In this document: one piece after another, positions 19,863 through 29,700 of the stretch
Position numbering within the stretch: position 1 is the stretch's first letter
Layout: the number at the start of each line of letters is the position of its first letter
NCBI GenBank assembly: GCA_037903475.1
Contig: JBAJFG010000384.1
Location: 3,487,001-3,551,000, forward strand
DNA length: 64,000 nt
Reading direction: 5' to 3'
Source of the DNA: Ancylostoma caninum
Lineage: Eukaryota; Nematoda; Chromadorea; Rhabditida; Ancylostomatidae
Position numbers and translations under genes: made by a program
Notes under the pieces: model-generated
What the model was told of the DNA's origin: nothing
Databases searched by the model: none
Seen by the model: only the letters and a program-made list of their open reading frames with translations

Positions 19863-22346
19863 CTAGAAAGAACCAAAAGTGAAGAAGACTGTGAATAATA
19901 GCACAACAAGAGCAAAACCCATCAGAAGGAAGCACACCTATGACAAAGACGCAGAAACAAAACCTGTACGAGAACAAAGGTAAACCATCACCGTAGTGCA
20001 GCCCTCTGGAACAAGTAGGAAGCGAAGTGACAACAATCCAAACAAATCTAAACTTCACGTCTAAACCGACAAGAAATTAGCATGAGGATCGTGCGACGAA
20101 TGCCTGATTGATCGCGAAACGAAAGACGCCGGCCAGCCGCGGCGTGCCAGCGCGGCGTCTGCATTGGAGCGCGTTATTGGATTCTTTCTTTGAAAAGAAT
20201 AGAGTCGGAAGAAGTGGCCGTGAGAAGGAGTTTTCGAGCCAAGTTTACTACTGTATACAGTGAAATATCACATTACAAACTTCGTTCTGGGAATCTACAA
20301 ACAAGGCTGACTTCGGAAGTGTTGGACGGATCGAACTGGACTTCTTATCCTTCTTTTGTCATTAGTCTTAAATTTGAGGGTAAAGGGCGTATTACTTAGG
20401 TTCGTCAACACGCTGATCACAAAAATATTGTCCTCAACGGTGTGAAATAGGTGATAGTGGAGGAACTCGAGCCCGAACGAATCCGGGCATACCGTCTAGT
20501 TTGGGTTATTCAGGGGTTTCAATGTATAGTAATGTAATGTAATTTGCCTTTCAAATTCAACATTCCTGCTACGTTTTCATTATCCACCAATATCCATTTA
20601 TAGGTCATTCAGAAAAGAGTCGGTATTGGTGCATTCACAGACTGAGGATAGGCTGTGCGGTTGTGCACTATCACGCATACTTGATATTGATTGAAAACGA
20701 CCGTGTCTCAGTCCACTGTCCTTCTACCAGCACCGACTACCAGTTGAATGAACTATAGCTTCCTCTTTGTTCTTACGGTGTCAATCGTGCGGCTATTTCC
20801 GGAACGGAATGGTTGCATGAAGGAATACACCTAGTTTTTGAAGCATTTGGTCTCTTATCTCGTTTACTTGTCAGAAATGGCAAGGATTTCCTTCACCCGA
20901 TAAAAGAAGCGAGATTAGAGTGCCGCTATACTCCTCAGGAGTATAGCAACTAGCATCACCATCGCCAATCATCGAGAAATATCGACAATGGCGACCGGAA
21001 AACGTAGGCGACGGAGCGTTTAAGTCTTCAATTTCCAGATTACGCTCGAATTTCACTTATTTATTTGCTATATACTGATGAAGGAATTGGTGACACAGGA
21101 TGTACGGGCTGCTGTAGCCCGACGTGAACCTAAAAACAGAAGTATTATTTCTCTCAGCTCAATGGGGGGGGGGCGGGGGGGGGGGGTGCGTGGGAAAAAG
21201 TGGCAACGTCGCCACTTCGTGGGCCCAGATGGAATAATCAAATTACTAAAAATTATTGATCTTGATGATAACTAACTACTATTGGTTACTTAGAAGGTAA
21301 TAATAGAAAATAACAATAAAAATAAGCTTTTGCAACATTTATATCTATTCTTTAAGACATTTTTTGGAAAAGTGTCTATGTCTGTCAATTGCCGGATGAC
21401 TCTCATTGCTTGGAAGAGTGGAGAGAAATTAATTCCTCTAAATAATTAATGCGCATAATTTTTAAATAATTGAAAACTAATAAGTTAATTCCTCATTTCA
21501 CAAAAAAGTTTTCGTTATTACGCTCTTGGGGATAGGAAGAAGTTATCGGAGTCTCATCGCACATTCTGTGCGATGAAATTCTCAATTCTTCGGAAATGGA
21601 AACGAGAGAGTGAATGTGTTTGCACGTCCCAATACTTTGTTTAAAGTTCTACTTCTAGTTGGGAAGAGTCGAAGGACCTATACCTAGAGATTTCTTCACT
21701 ACAACAAGAACCCAGAGATCTTTTAACTGCAACGTAACTCTCAACAACTGCAAAAAATCTCGCTGTGCGAAGCGCTTTGCCGAGAGAAATTTTTGCCAGC
21801 GAGCTTTGCCTTCAGGTGGAGTGGCTCACACTCAGGTACTTTTACCGGTTTGGCTGCCATCAAATACCGGCAAGGCCGAATCACCTCAGTCGGCCTGCCC
21901 GGTGTTATGAATGCGGCCTGACCGGTGTATTACCGTGGTTTATCCGATTATGAGTAGCCGGCCTGTCCGGTAAACCGTTCAGTGCTCTGCGGAAATCCCC
22001 CTTCACACATTAAAAAACTGTTTAAATAAAAAATAACAACAAATACCATTTTTTAGAGCACTGTCGTTTATTCCTCTACAAAGCTTACAAAAAAAATTGG
22101 CTAGGATCTCTTAAATAAGTCTCATAATCTGATGATCTCAAATAGTAGCAAGATGCGACTTCCCGCTGACATCGACAGCTTCAATGCAGAACGCATGATG
22201 AAATGTCTTCACACGATTTACCTAAATATTACCTTGGATGGGGAAAAACAGCCATTGACCACTGTGACAACCGCAACGTACGCCAGACATCATTTCCTTA
22301 AGAAGTAATGGCAAAAAAGACTCCTTCGAAGAAAACTACTGAAGAT
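19863..22346. other. No convincing gene; upstream side of the zinc-finger gene
   Basis: A CpG-rich stretch with a GACGCCG/CGGCGTC inverted repeat lies at about 20120-20165 and could be near the promoter. A short palindrome is at about 20928-20948, a long G-run at 21164-21187, and a cluster of CCGGT-containing repeats (GGCCTGCCCGGT-like) at about 21845-21985 recurs near 22825. A minus ORF at 20871-21056 looks partly protein-like but does not splice in phase to 19862. Confidence 0.45.
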
Positions 22347-22448
22347 GATTTCTTTCTCAGATTCATGTGACAGAAGTGAAGATTTCTTTCTCAGATTCAT
22401 GTGACAGAAGTGAAGATTTCTTTCTCAGATTCATGTGACAGAAGTGAA
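22347..22448. repeat. Three identical 34-bp tandem units
   Basis: Units at 22347-22380, 22381-22414 and 22415-22448 are identical. The unit begins GATTTCTTTCTCAGATTC and ends CAGAAGTGAA. Perfect identity suggests recent expansion. Confidence 0.9.
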
Positions 22449-24989
22449 CAAGTGCCACGTTATCTCAAACATTTTATCTAAAAAGCCCATCCATAAATAA
22501 AACACTTGCGGAAGCTACATTCAAAAATAAAATCTCGACAACAGCAGCCATGCAAGCGCTGCGCCGCGTAGCAGATGCGGCGCGCTAGGCCGGGTGAGAG
22601 GTGCAATCATGGTTGATCGTGTCCTGTAGGTTGAGTCATACCGATTTCCGTACGATTCGACCTACAGCAGATAGATTAAGGCGGATCAGGAAAACTTACG
22701 TTACACCAATAAGAGGCGATGCTACTCCCCGAACAGATAATGTAGAATGAACAAAGATTTCTCACAGCTCTCTAGTGATTATCGCTTGGATATCATCTCA
22801 CATTATCATCCTTGCATGACAGGGGCCTGCCCGGTACTCCACCCTGACCGGTATACCCGCATCATTTAAAGGCAGTGTCCAGGCAAAATTATCGAGCACT
22901 GGGTTTCTGTGGTTTCTAGGCCAGCTTGGCTCACTCATACCAGATATGAACTTGAAAGATTACAAAACGCTCGGAAACACCATTTTCCAAACGCCTTCCT
23001 GACTGATGCGGACGAGATATCCGACAACACTCTCGTCATAGAAGGCGCAGAGAAATTTTTTTATCGATTGATAGCGCCAGTTCGCTGCTTCAATTTTAGC
23101 TTCAACTGGTCAGTTGCCATTCCTTTAGGGGTCCGCATCTCTGCTAGAGTTCTAGTTTTTGATCAGTTTAAACATGTAGAGGTAAGTTTCGGTATGAGTA
23201 GCTATCTCCCGACATAATGTGGTCGTCGAACACTCCATCAAGTATAGACCTGTAAACTGTAGATCCGAGATTGTCTAAAATGAAGAAGTGGAGCGTTGAG
23301 CAACAGTACCTGAATGTTTAGAACACATACGCAAGCTTGAGACGCATCATGGAGATATATAGTCCGTCCGAAACGACGAGTCCGCCCACGTACGCGGGGA
23401 TCGAGAAGCTGCCACGTTTGCCAGCGCTCCACGTCATCATCCCTGATCTGCGTATCACATTTCATCGTTATCTTCATGGTATTGACCAATGATTTGGCTG
23501 CGACGTGGACGGCGTGGCAGCCAACAGCATCCGTCCCAGCCGCGTCGCCTCTCGATCCCCGTGGGCGGACTCGTCGTTTCGGACAGACTATACCAATCAC
23601 AGTAGAGAGAAGCTGCCACAATCAGTTTGATATTTTCCAACAATGCTCCACGTTACACCAACTTTGTGCGCGAAATGGCAGACACCGGGTGGGCGGGTTG
23701 GGCACTGAAAATGGGTTTGGGTACTGGTTCTAAGGCGGATATCTCGCCTATTTCTGCGACGTTTCCGCTGAAACTTTGGCAATTGCCTATGGAGCCGACC
23801 CGCTATCATAATCTAATGAGCACTTAAGCTCAAAGGTTTTGCCTGCACACTGCCTCTAAACCAATGACCGGGGCCTGGCCGGTGTCGAAAGTAAGCGTAG
23901 TCGCGGTGGAGAGCGGCTGTTCGGCCCATCACATGTTTAATACACGGTAGCAATAATCTCCATGTCTTCTGATTTTTAGACCTGGGCATTTCGACGGTCG
24001 TGAAATGATGATTCTGCTTCTTCCAGGTTGTTAGGTGGATCTTTTATTATTGGCCTAACTTTTCGACGAGAACGTCTTTATCAAAGGCCTGAAAGTGGTG
24101 TGGAGTTCAAATTTACGTTCTTAGCCACCAAATGTTTCCTCCCTCCTGGCTAGTCCGGCATTGTTCTGGACTCACCAACGAGAACCATTCTTAGGGCAAG
24201 GCGAAACAACCTCTGGAATCCACCGCTTTTCTATGTTCGCACCGATGCAGACACTCTTAGCGAACGATTGGATGTCACTGTCCGCCATAGATGGTATATA
24301 AGTGCGGTTATCGCGTCAATCTACAGTTTACATAGTGAGAGGAAGGGAGAAAGTCATTAGTGATTGATAGACATTCGTTGCGGTTGTTCATGCTCGGATT
24401 CCTTGCGGATATCCAAAGCGCTTCCAATGCCTTCCTCGTCGTGATATCCGTCTCGCAGCTCAATATCGTACACATCACATCAAATTCAGAACCGTTGTGT
24501 TTTTCGTGCTTGTGTTTTTCACCAAAAAACGGTCACGTGTTTTTGGAACAAAAATTCTAATATCAACTAACAACAAGTTGTTACATCGAAAAGTTGGCGC
24601 TTCGGTTTCCTGTGCCCCAAAAAATCTAGTGAAAATGGCAAATACTCTATCTACATAAGAGAGAGGTGGTTGTCACGCTGATCATCGAAAACATGCTCGT
24701 TTTGCACTGTAACGTCATTTTGTAGGGTTACGGTGGCTTGCAGTAAATATTGGGATGATACAAAAGTTCCGTTTTTTTTTCTTCTCCTCGGCTGTAGTTT
24801 TTCCGCAACTTCAAGGGGGCGCCCCCCCCCGAGAATGGGTCGCCAAATTTCCGAAATTGCTTTACAATGCAAATAAAAATCTTCTATAAGTTTATTTTTG
24901 TTTGTTTGTTTTTATTATTACCAGCCTGATCGTCCGGCTAATGCCGGACTCTCAGGCTTCTTTCGGGCTCGCTTCGCTCGCCTCGCATA
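22449..24989. other. No gene recognised; one MITE and a retroposon tail
   Basis: Apart from the MITE at 23358-23592 and a retroposon-tail-like sequence at about 24024-24100 (minus strand, CGTCGAAAAGTTAGGCCAAT), I find nothing that splices or matches a protein family. A TTTAAAGGCAGTGTCC motif at 22868 resembles one end of the 34371-34996 element without a partner. A C-run (about 24822-24830) lies near the right end. Confidence 0.5.
23358..23592. mobile_element. MITE family A, copy 1 (TA-flanked, about 235 bp)
   Basis: The terminal inverted repeat TATAGTCNGTCCGAAACGAC is followed by GAGTCCGCCCACG; its mirror copy ends at 23592. Two more copies lie at 62437-62676 and 62675-62904, with the same interior (CCAATGATTTGGCTG). 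TA termini fit a Tc1/mariner-mobilised MITE. Confidence 0.85.
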
Positions 24990-25600
24990 CTATTTGTTCC
25001 ACTCTACTGAGCGCTGGCATACAATCTCGCAGGTGTGCGTGACATCTTCCACACTTTCGACGCCGGCGCACCATTATCTTACTGTTGAACCGGTTTTTTA
25101 AGCGTTTGTCCACTCTCGGACGCCAGCGCGCCCTTACCACACCGTGGGACCCGACTTCAGGCGTTTCGCCACTTTTGGATGCAGGCGCACCCTTATCACA
25201 CCGTTGAACCCGACTCCAGGCGTTTCCCCACTTTTGGATGCCGGTGCACCCTTATCACACCATGGGACCCGACTCCAGGCGTTTCCCCACTTTTGGATGC
25301 CGGCGCACCCTTATCACACCGTTGGACCCGACTCCCGGCGTTTCCCCACTTTTGGATGCCGGCGCACCCTTATCACACCATGGGACCCGACTCCAGGCGT
25401 TTTCCCACTTTTGGACGCCGGCGCACCCTTATCACACCATTGGACCCGACTCCAGGCGTATCCCCACTTTTGGACGCCGACGCACTCCTATAACAGCGCT
25501 GGACCCGTTTCCCCCACTTATGGGCGCCGGAGCATCACTGTCACCGCTGTTCTCCCTTCAACGGCAACTCTTCCCGTACCGAGCGCCGACGCACCTCTGA
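24990..25600. repeat. 59-bp minisatellite, about 10 units
   Basis: The unit reads CCACTTTTGGATGCCGGCGC, then ACCCTTATCACACC, then a variable GTGGGACCCGACTCCAGGCG. Central units (about 25140-25480) are 90-97% alike; flanking units (24990-25140 and 25480-25600) are more diverged. Because 59 is not a multiple of three, long ORFs appear in all three + frames with the same three peptides in rotation, so they are artefacts of the repeat. Confidence 0.92.
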
Positions 25601-26325
25601 CATAGCCCTAGGCTCGTTTCATGCCACCTTCCTCACAATCTGTGCGGGCGCAACCCTCATTCATGTTATCCCTCGTCCGCCTGGTTCCTCCTCTTCGTTA
25701 TGAAACTGACATGCCCGTCTCTTTCCTTTTATACGGTCATGTAATCATAGGCCTATCTCACTCATTCCGACAGTGTTGAGAACAACTGTCGGCCATTAAC
25801 ATGTCTGAACATGACAGAGATGGCCCAAAACACTTTTAAATCAAAGTAAAAATCAAAAATTGCAACTTTTTTGTACATAACTCGATGCGCTGAACACGAT
25901 GGTGTCGGTAGTTTTTCTCGACAGTGGCTGGTTCTCTTGCACACACACACACGCACATAAAATGCCAATTAATATTAACTATGATTTTTAGTATAATTTT
26001 TATTTATTGTTTATTATTACAATTAATATTTTTACTAATTTTATTTTCCATCTGGGTCCCCAAAGCGGCGGGGACCCCACTTTTTTCCACGCCCCCCTTC
26101 CGCCCACTTTCTGCGTCCGCCACTGGTACATGCCTCAGATCGTTTTGATAATGACTTTGTTGTGAAGCGAAATGAAATCTTCTGGATCTTGTCGATGGTA
26201 CTCGGAACCTCAACTACGATCTACGATTTACGAAAATTGAAATTTTTGTTACGGAAATCCCGGATTTCCAGAGAGTAGACCAGTGGACGCCTGCTTTTTG
26301 ATGCGTACTCCATAAAGTCTCAAGG
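25601..26325. other. No gene recognised
   Basis: This is unassigned sequence between the minisatellite and the GC-rich MITE. It includes a CA-rich tract near 25940 and an AT-rich run at about 25970-26040. No splice-bounded open frame or element was identified. Confidence 0.5.
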
Positions 26326-26561
26326 GGCTTTCATACATTTGCCGCGGCGGCGCCGCGCTTTCATAGAAACGTCGCCCAGCGACAAAATACCCCCTCGACC
26401 ATTCCTTGCCGCTTGTCGCTGGGCGACGTCGCCGGGCGGCGCCGCGGCAAAAAAGTAAACAAGCTCTTGTCGCGGCGACGTCGCCGCGGCGCCACCGCCG
26501 CGACGTCGCCGGCCTATGCTTAACCATGGGCAACTGCCGCCGCGGCAAATGTATGAAAGCC
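26326..26561. mobile_element. GC-rich palindromic MITE
   Basis: GGCTTTCATACATTTGCCGC (26326) and its inverted copy GCGGCAAATGTATGAAAGCC (ending 26561) bound 236 bp of very GC-rich DNA. Inside are nested inverted motifs such as CGTCGCCCAGCGAC and GTCGCTGGGCGACG. It lies just downstream of the 3' end of the gene at 26746-32115. Confidence 0.75.
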
Positions 26562-26681
26562 ACTATGCACGCAGCAGTCGCAAACTGGGACACTGTTGTA
26601 CTACCCTTTGTGTCTCCTGTTATCGATCCACAAATTTCTAGATAAACGTAAGATACTTCACACCAATTTTTACCACTTATA

Positions 26682-26687
26682 TTTATT
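26682..26687 (-). promoter_or_regulatory. Candidate polyadenylation signal AATAAA
   Basis: On the minus strand AATAAA lies about 60 bp past the TGA at 26746, a normal distance for a nematode 3' end. Confidence 0.5.
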
Positions 26688-26745
26688 AATAATGATCTCA
26701 AAGCAATTCGAAGACACAATAAGAATAGGTGATTATAATAGGCGA

Positions 26746-29700
26746 TCAGTTGTTGCCTATGGTGATGGGCGTTCGGAACAACGCCTGATATCTGAAGTTG
26801 AGTATGGACTGGAACTGCGACGTCACTCGGTTCCAGTTGTACCTAGTCATCGTTGTTCCGCCTCGGGTCGACACCTACAACGAGGTCATCATTATGGATG
26901 CATTGCTGTGGTTACAGTACTTACCGTAACCATTTTAGTATACTCCTGATACGGCCCGATATTCGCCACCATCATGGTCTGTGACAGCGGACAGGTAGTG
27001 GCCGTGGCACCCGTACTACCTGTCACAATTGCCACTTGTGTTATTGCACCACCAGCCAGGTATCCGATCTTTGTTCCGGCTGAAAATCACAAGCTGTTGA
27101 AACATTGGGGCAGTGTAACCAGGATACGGCCTGCTTACCTGGGATCATTTGACCTGTATAGCAGTTAGAAATTTCATCTGGTGAGTAGCTGACGGTGGCT
27201 GTGATGCCCAGGGTTGTAATGCCGGGCTGCTGGGAGAGGGCCTCGAGGTACTGGAAAGTTGCTTTTTGTATTGTGAATTTGACTATGAAAAAGAACTAAC
27301 ATTAGGTAGAGATATGCAGAGGTTAGCTGTCAGCGCTTACGCTCTACAACACTTTTCTTATTTCCCGCAAACACATTCAATGTGACAAATTAATCTGTCG
27401 CAACTGTCAGTCATACATAACTTTACCAAAAGCGAGCTTTGCTGGAAAGTTACATCTTAACATTGTAGATTGTGTTCTGAAGAACAGTCCAATTGTTGAA
27501 TCAACTATGTGGGTTGCAGGGTAGAAAGTATACAAATGTCGTCGATGTTTCTACCAAATAAACCTTCCATCCTAAGAACTTAGTTGCCACCTTACTGAAT
27601 GGTCTCTTCGAAGCATCGCGACCAGGTCCAAACGAGAAAAAATACTTGGAAATCAGTAGGAAACTCTAGGATCGAAATTTCCACAACCAAGTTTCTTCGT
27701 TCAGAAATTAATATTGAACTGGTTCCCCCACTTTAACGAAGAAACGTTATTGACCCAGCGAATTTCCATTCCTAAAGGTGGAATTCTGAAAAAGAAGGCC
27801 TGACCAAGGAAGAAGGAACTTGAGTACCCGCAGCCGCTAGTGACTGGCAAAATTCGTTGCGCCAAGCATTGCAAGAAAGGGGAGCTAATGACTAACAAGT
27901 ACAGTGGGGTCGCTTGTCGAGTGGCAATTGCCTGAGGCCGCCTCATGCAATGTCGGCCCTCAGATAAAAGATAGACTAACTAACAAGAGGAGCTTAATGT
28001 CGTCGAAATCATAGCCTTTAACGACCATATGGACTTTCACACATGCAATGGAGTAAAATTTGTGCCGATTCATGCGCTTCAATTTTTACCGAAATTTTGA
28101 AAATCAGAAGTTTGGAGAGACACACGTTGTTCATGCGTGATCTTCTGGTAGACTTTGGTTTAGATTTGTGGAATACACTCTGTATCGCAGTGAAATCATG
28201 CGAAAATACAGGTTGCCGTTCCACACAACAGCCGGAATGCGACTACAAACTAGCAGTAATATGAAATTTTAGCACAGTGGTATAGTGATCTAGTAATATT
28301 TTCTTTTCAAAAACAGAAAAAATGCCTTCAACGGTGATAATGTACATCGACGCTTCATAGGAAAGCAGATAGCGCTGAAATGGACGTTCTCCAGTAGTTC
28401 TCAGTTTTCGCCTCCAAAAATTCAATGACGGTGCTAGTTGACTTGGCTGAGAGTCGCAGCTGGCACCAAGCACTCTTACTAGCAAAAGCGGAAGGTTCCT
28501 GCTTTTCACTCGATGGTCAAGCGAACGTCACCCGTTTCTGTTTCAAGAAAGGAATACATTATATAGAAGGTACAACATAGGTTTAATAGTCATAGAATGG
28601 CTCATTCACCACATAGGAGAGCAAAAGCTTTTAGAAAGCAGAAAATGGAAATTCATTTACCAAAAGTAGGATGGCTCCTGATTAAGCGAGAAAAAAGAGC
28701 TCGACAATGAATTCGTAACACTTGCTTTGATCGCCCATTGACCTCGCGGTTTCGGTGCGAAGATTTTGATGTGTTAATCTGCGGGCAGGTCATTGCTTAC
28801 CCCTAAGTGATGACCTCCTACTTCTCGGTATTGGGACGTGTGAAGAAGAGAGTTCCTCAAGCGATCTTAGGTAATACTTAAGAAGGGGAACACAACGATG
28901 ATCCAGACGTTAGCCGAATCGGAAGCATTGTTTTAGGGGTAGAATAAAAAAAAAGAAGAACGAAGCGTATTTTTTTTTACTTCGTCTTGCAATGGGAACA
29001 CGTTTTCTATTCCCGCACTATCTATTTATATTCTCATTTCACTGCTAACCACAGCAAAGAGTGAAATCATTTGACGATTAGGTAAACAGTAAAAATTTTC
29101 CTTTATTGTCCGTCAGAGTGGTTAGTGCCAGCTCCAATGCCCAGGCTGGACCGCTAGTCTTGTCGTTGAATTTTTGAGGTGAAAATTAAGAATTGTTGGA
29201 GGACGGCCCTGGTGCTGTCTGAATTCGCATCAAGCGTAGATGCACATAATCGTCGTTGAATGCATTTTTCCGTTTTTGAAAAGAAAATAATACGTGATAG
29301 CTACACTGCTGGGGCTAAAATTTCGTATCACTTCTGGTTTGCTGTTGCATACCGGCTGTCACGTGAAAACGCAACCGGTATTTTCGCTGGATGTAAGTAC
29401 AACACGGACTGTGTTCTATAAATCTGTAAGAAATCTCACCAAAAGAGCACGCATGGCCAACGTGTGCCCCTCCGAAATTACAATTTTTAAAATTTCAGTG
29501 AAAATTGAAATGTGCATATGAGTATAAATCTCTCATCATTGTTTGACCGGGAATGAGTATAGCTCTTAAATGCTAGAATTTCAATGAATTCATGCTTTTC
29601 TAAACAGTTAACCTCTTTTTTTACCTGTGGACCGGCATTGCGTGAGGCGGCGTGAGGCGGCCTGAGGCAATTGACCTTCGCTACCGACCACAACTGTAGC

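Noticed and set aside
20871..21056. Minus-strand ORF with a protein-like stretch (LNAPSPTFSGRHCRYFS) as the 5' exon of the zinc-finger gene
   Set aside because: Every plausible donor leaves one base, while the next exon at 19862 needs phase 0, and no initiator ATG context was found. Too weak to annotate.
25144..25605. 153-codon + strand ORF and two overlapping ORFs as repeat proteins
   Set aside because: They are by-products of a stop-free 59-bp minisatellite; the same peptides appear in all three frames.
28018..29521. Two similar small proteins on opposite strands as a duplicated gene pair
   Set aside because: DNA similarity extends well beyond the ORFs into noncoding parts, there are no splice or start signals, and an inverted repeat explains both.
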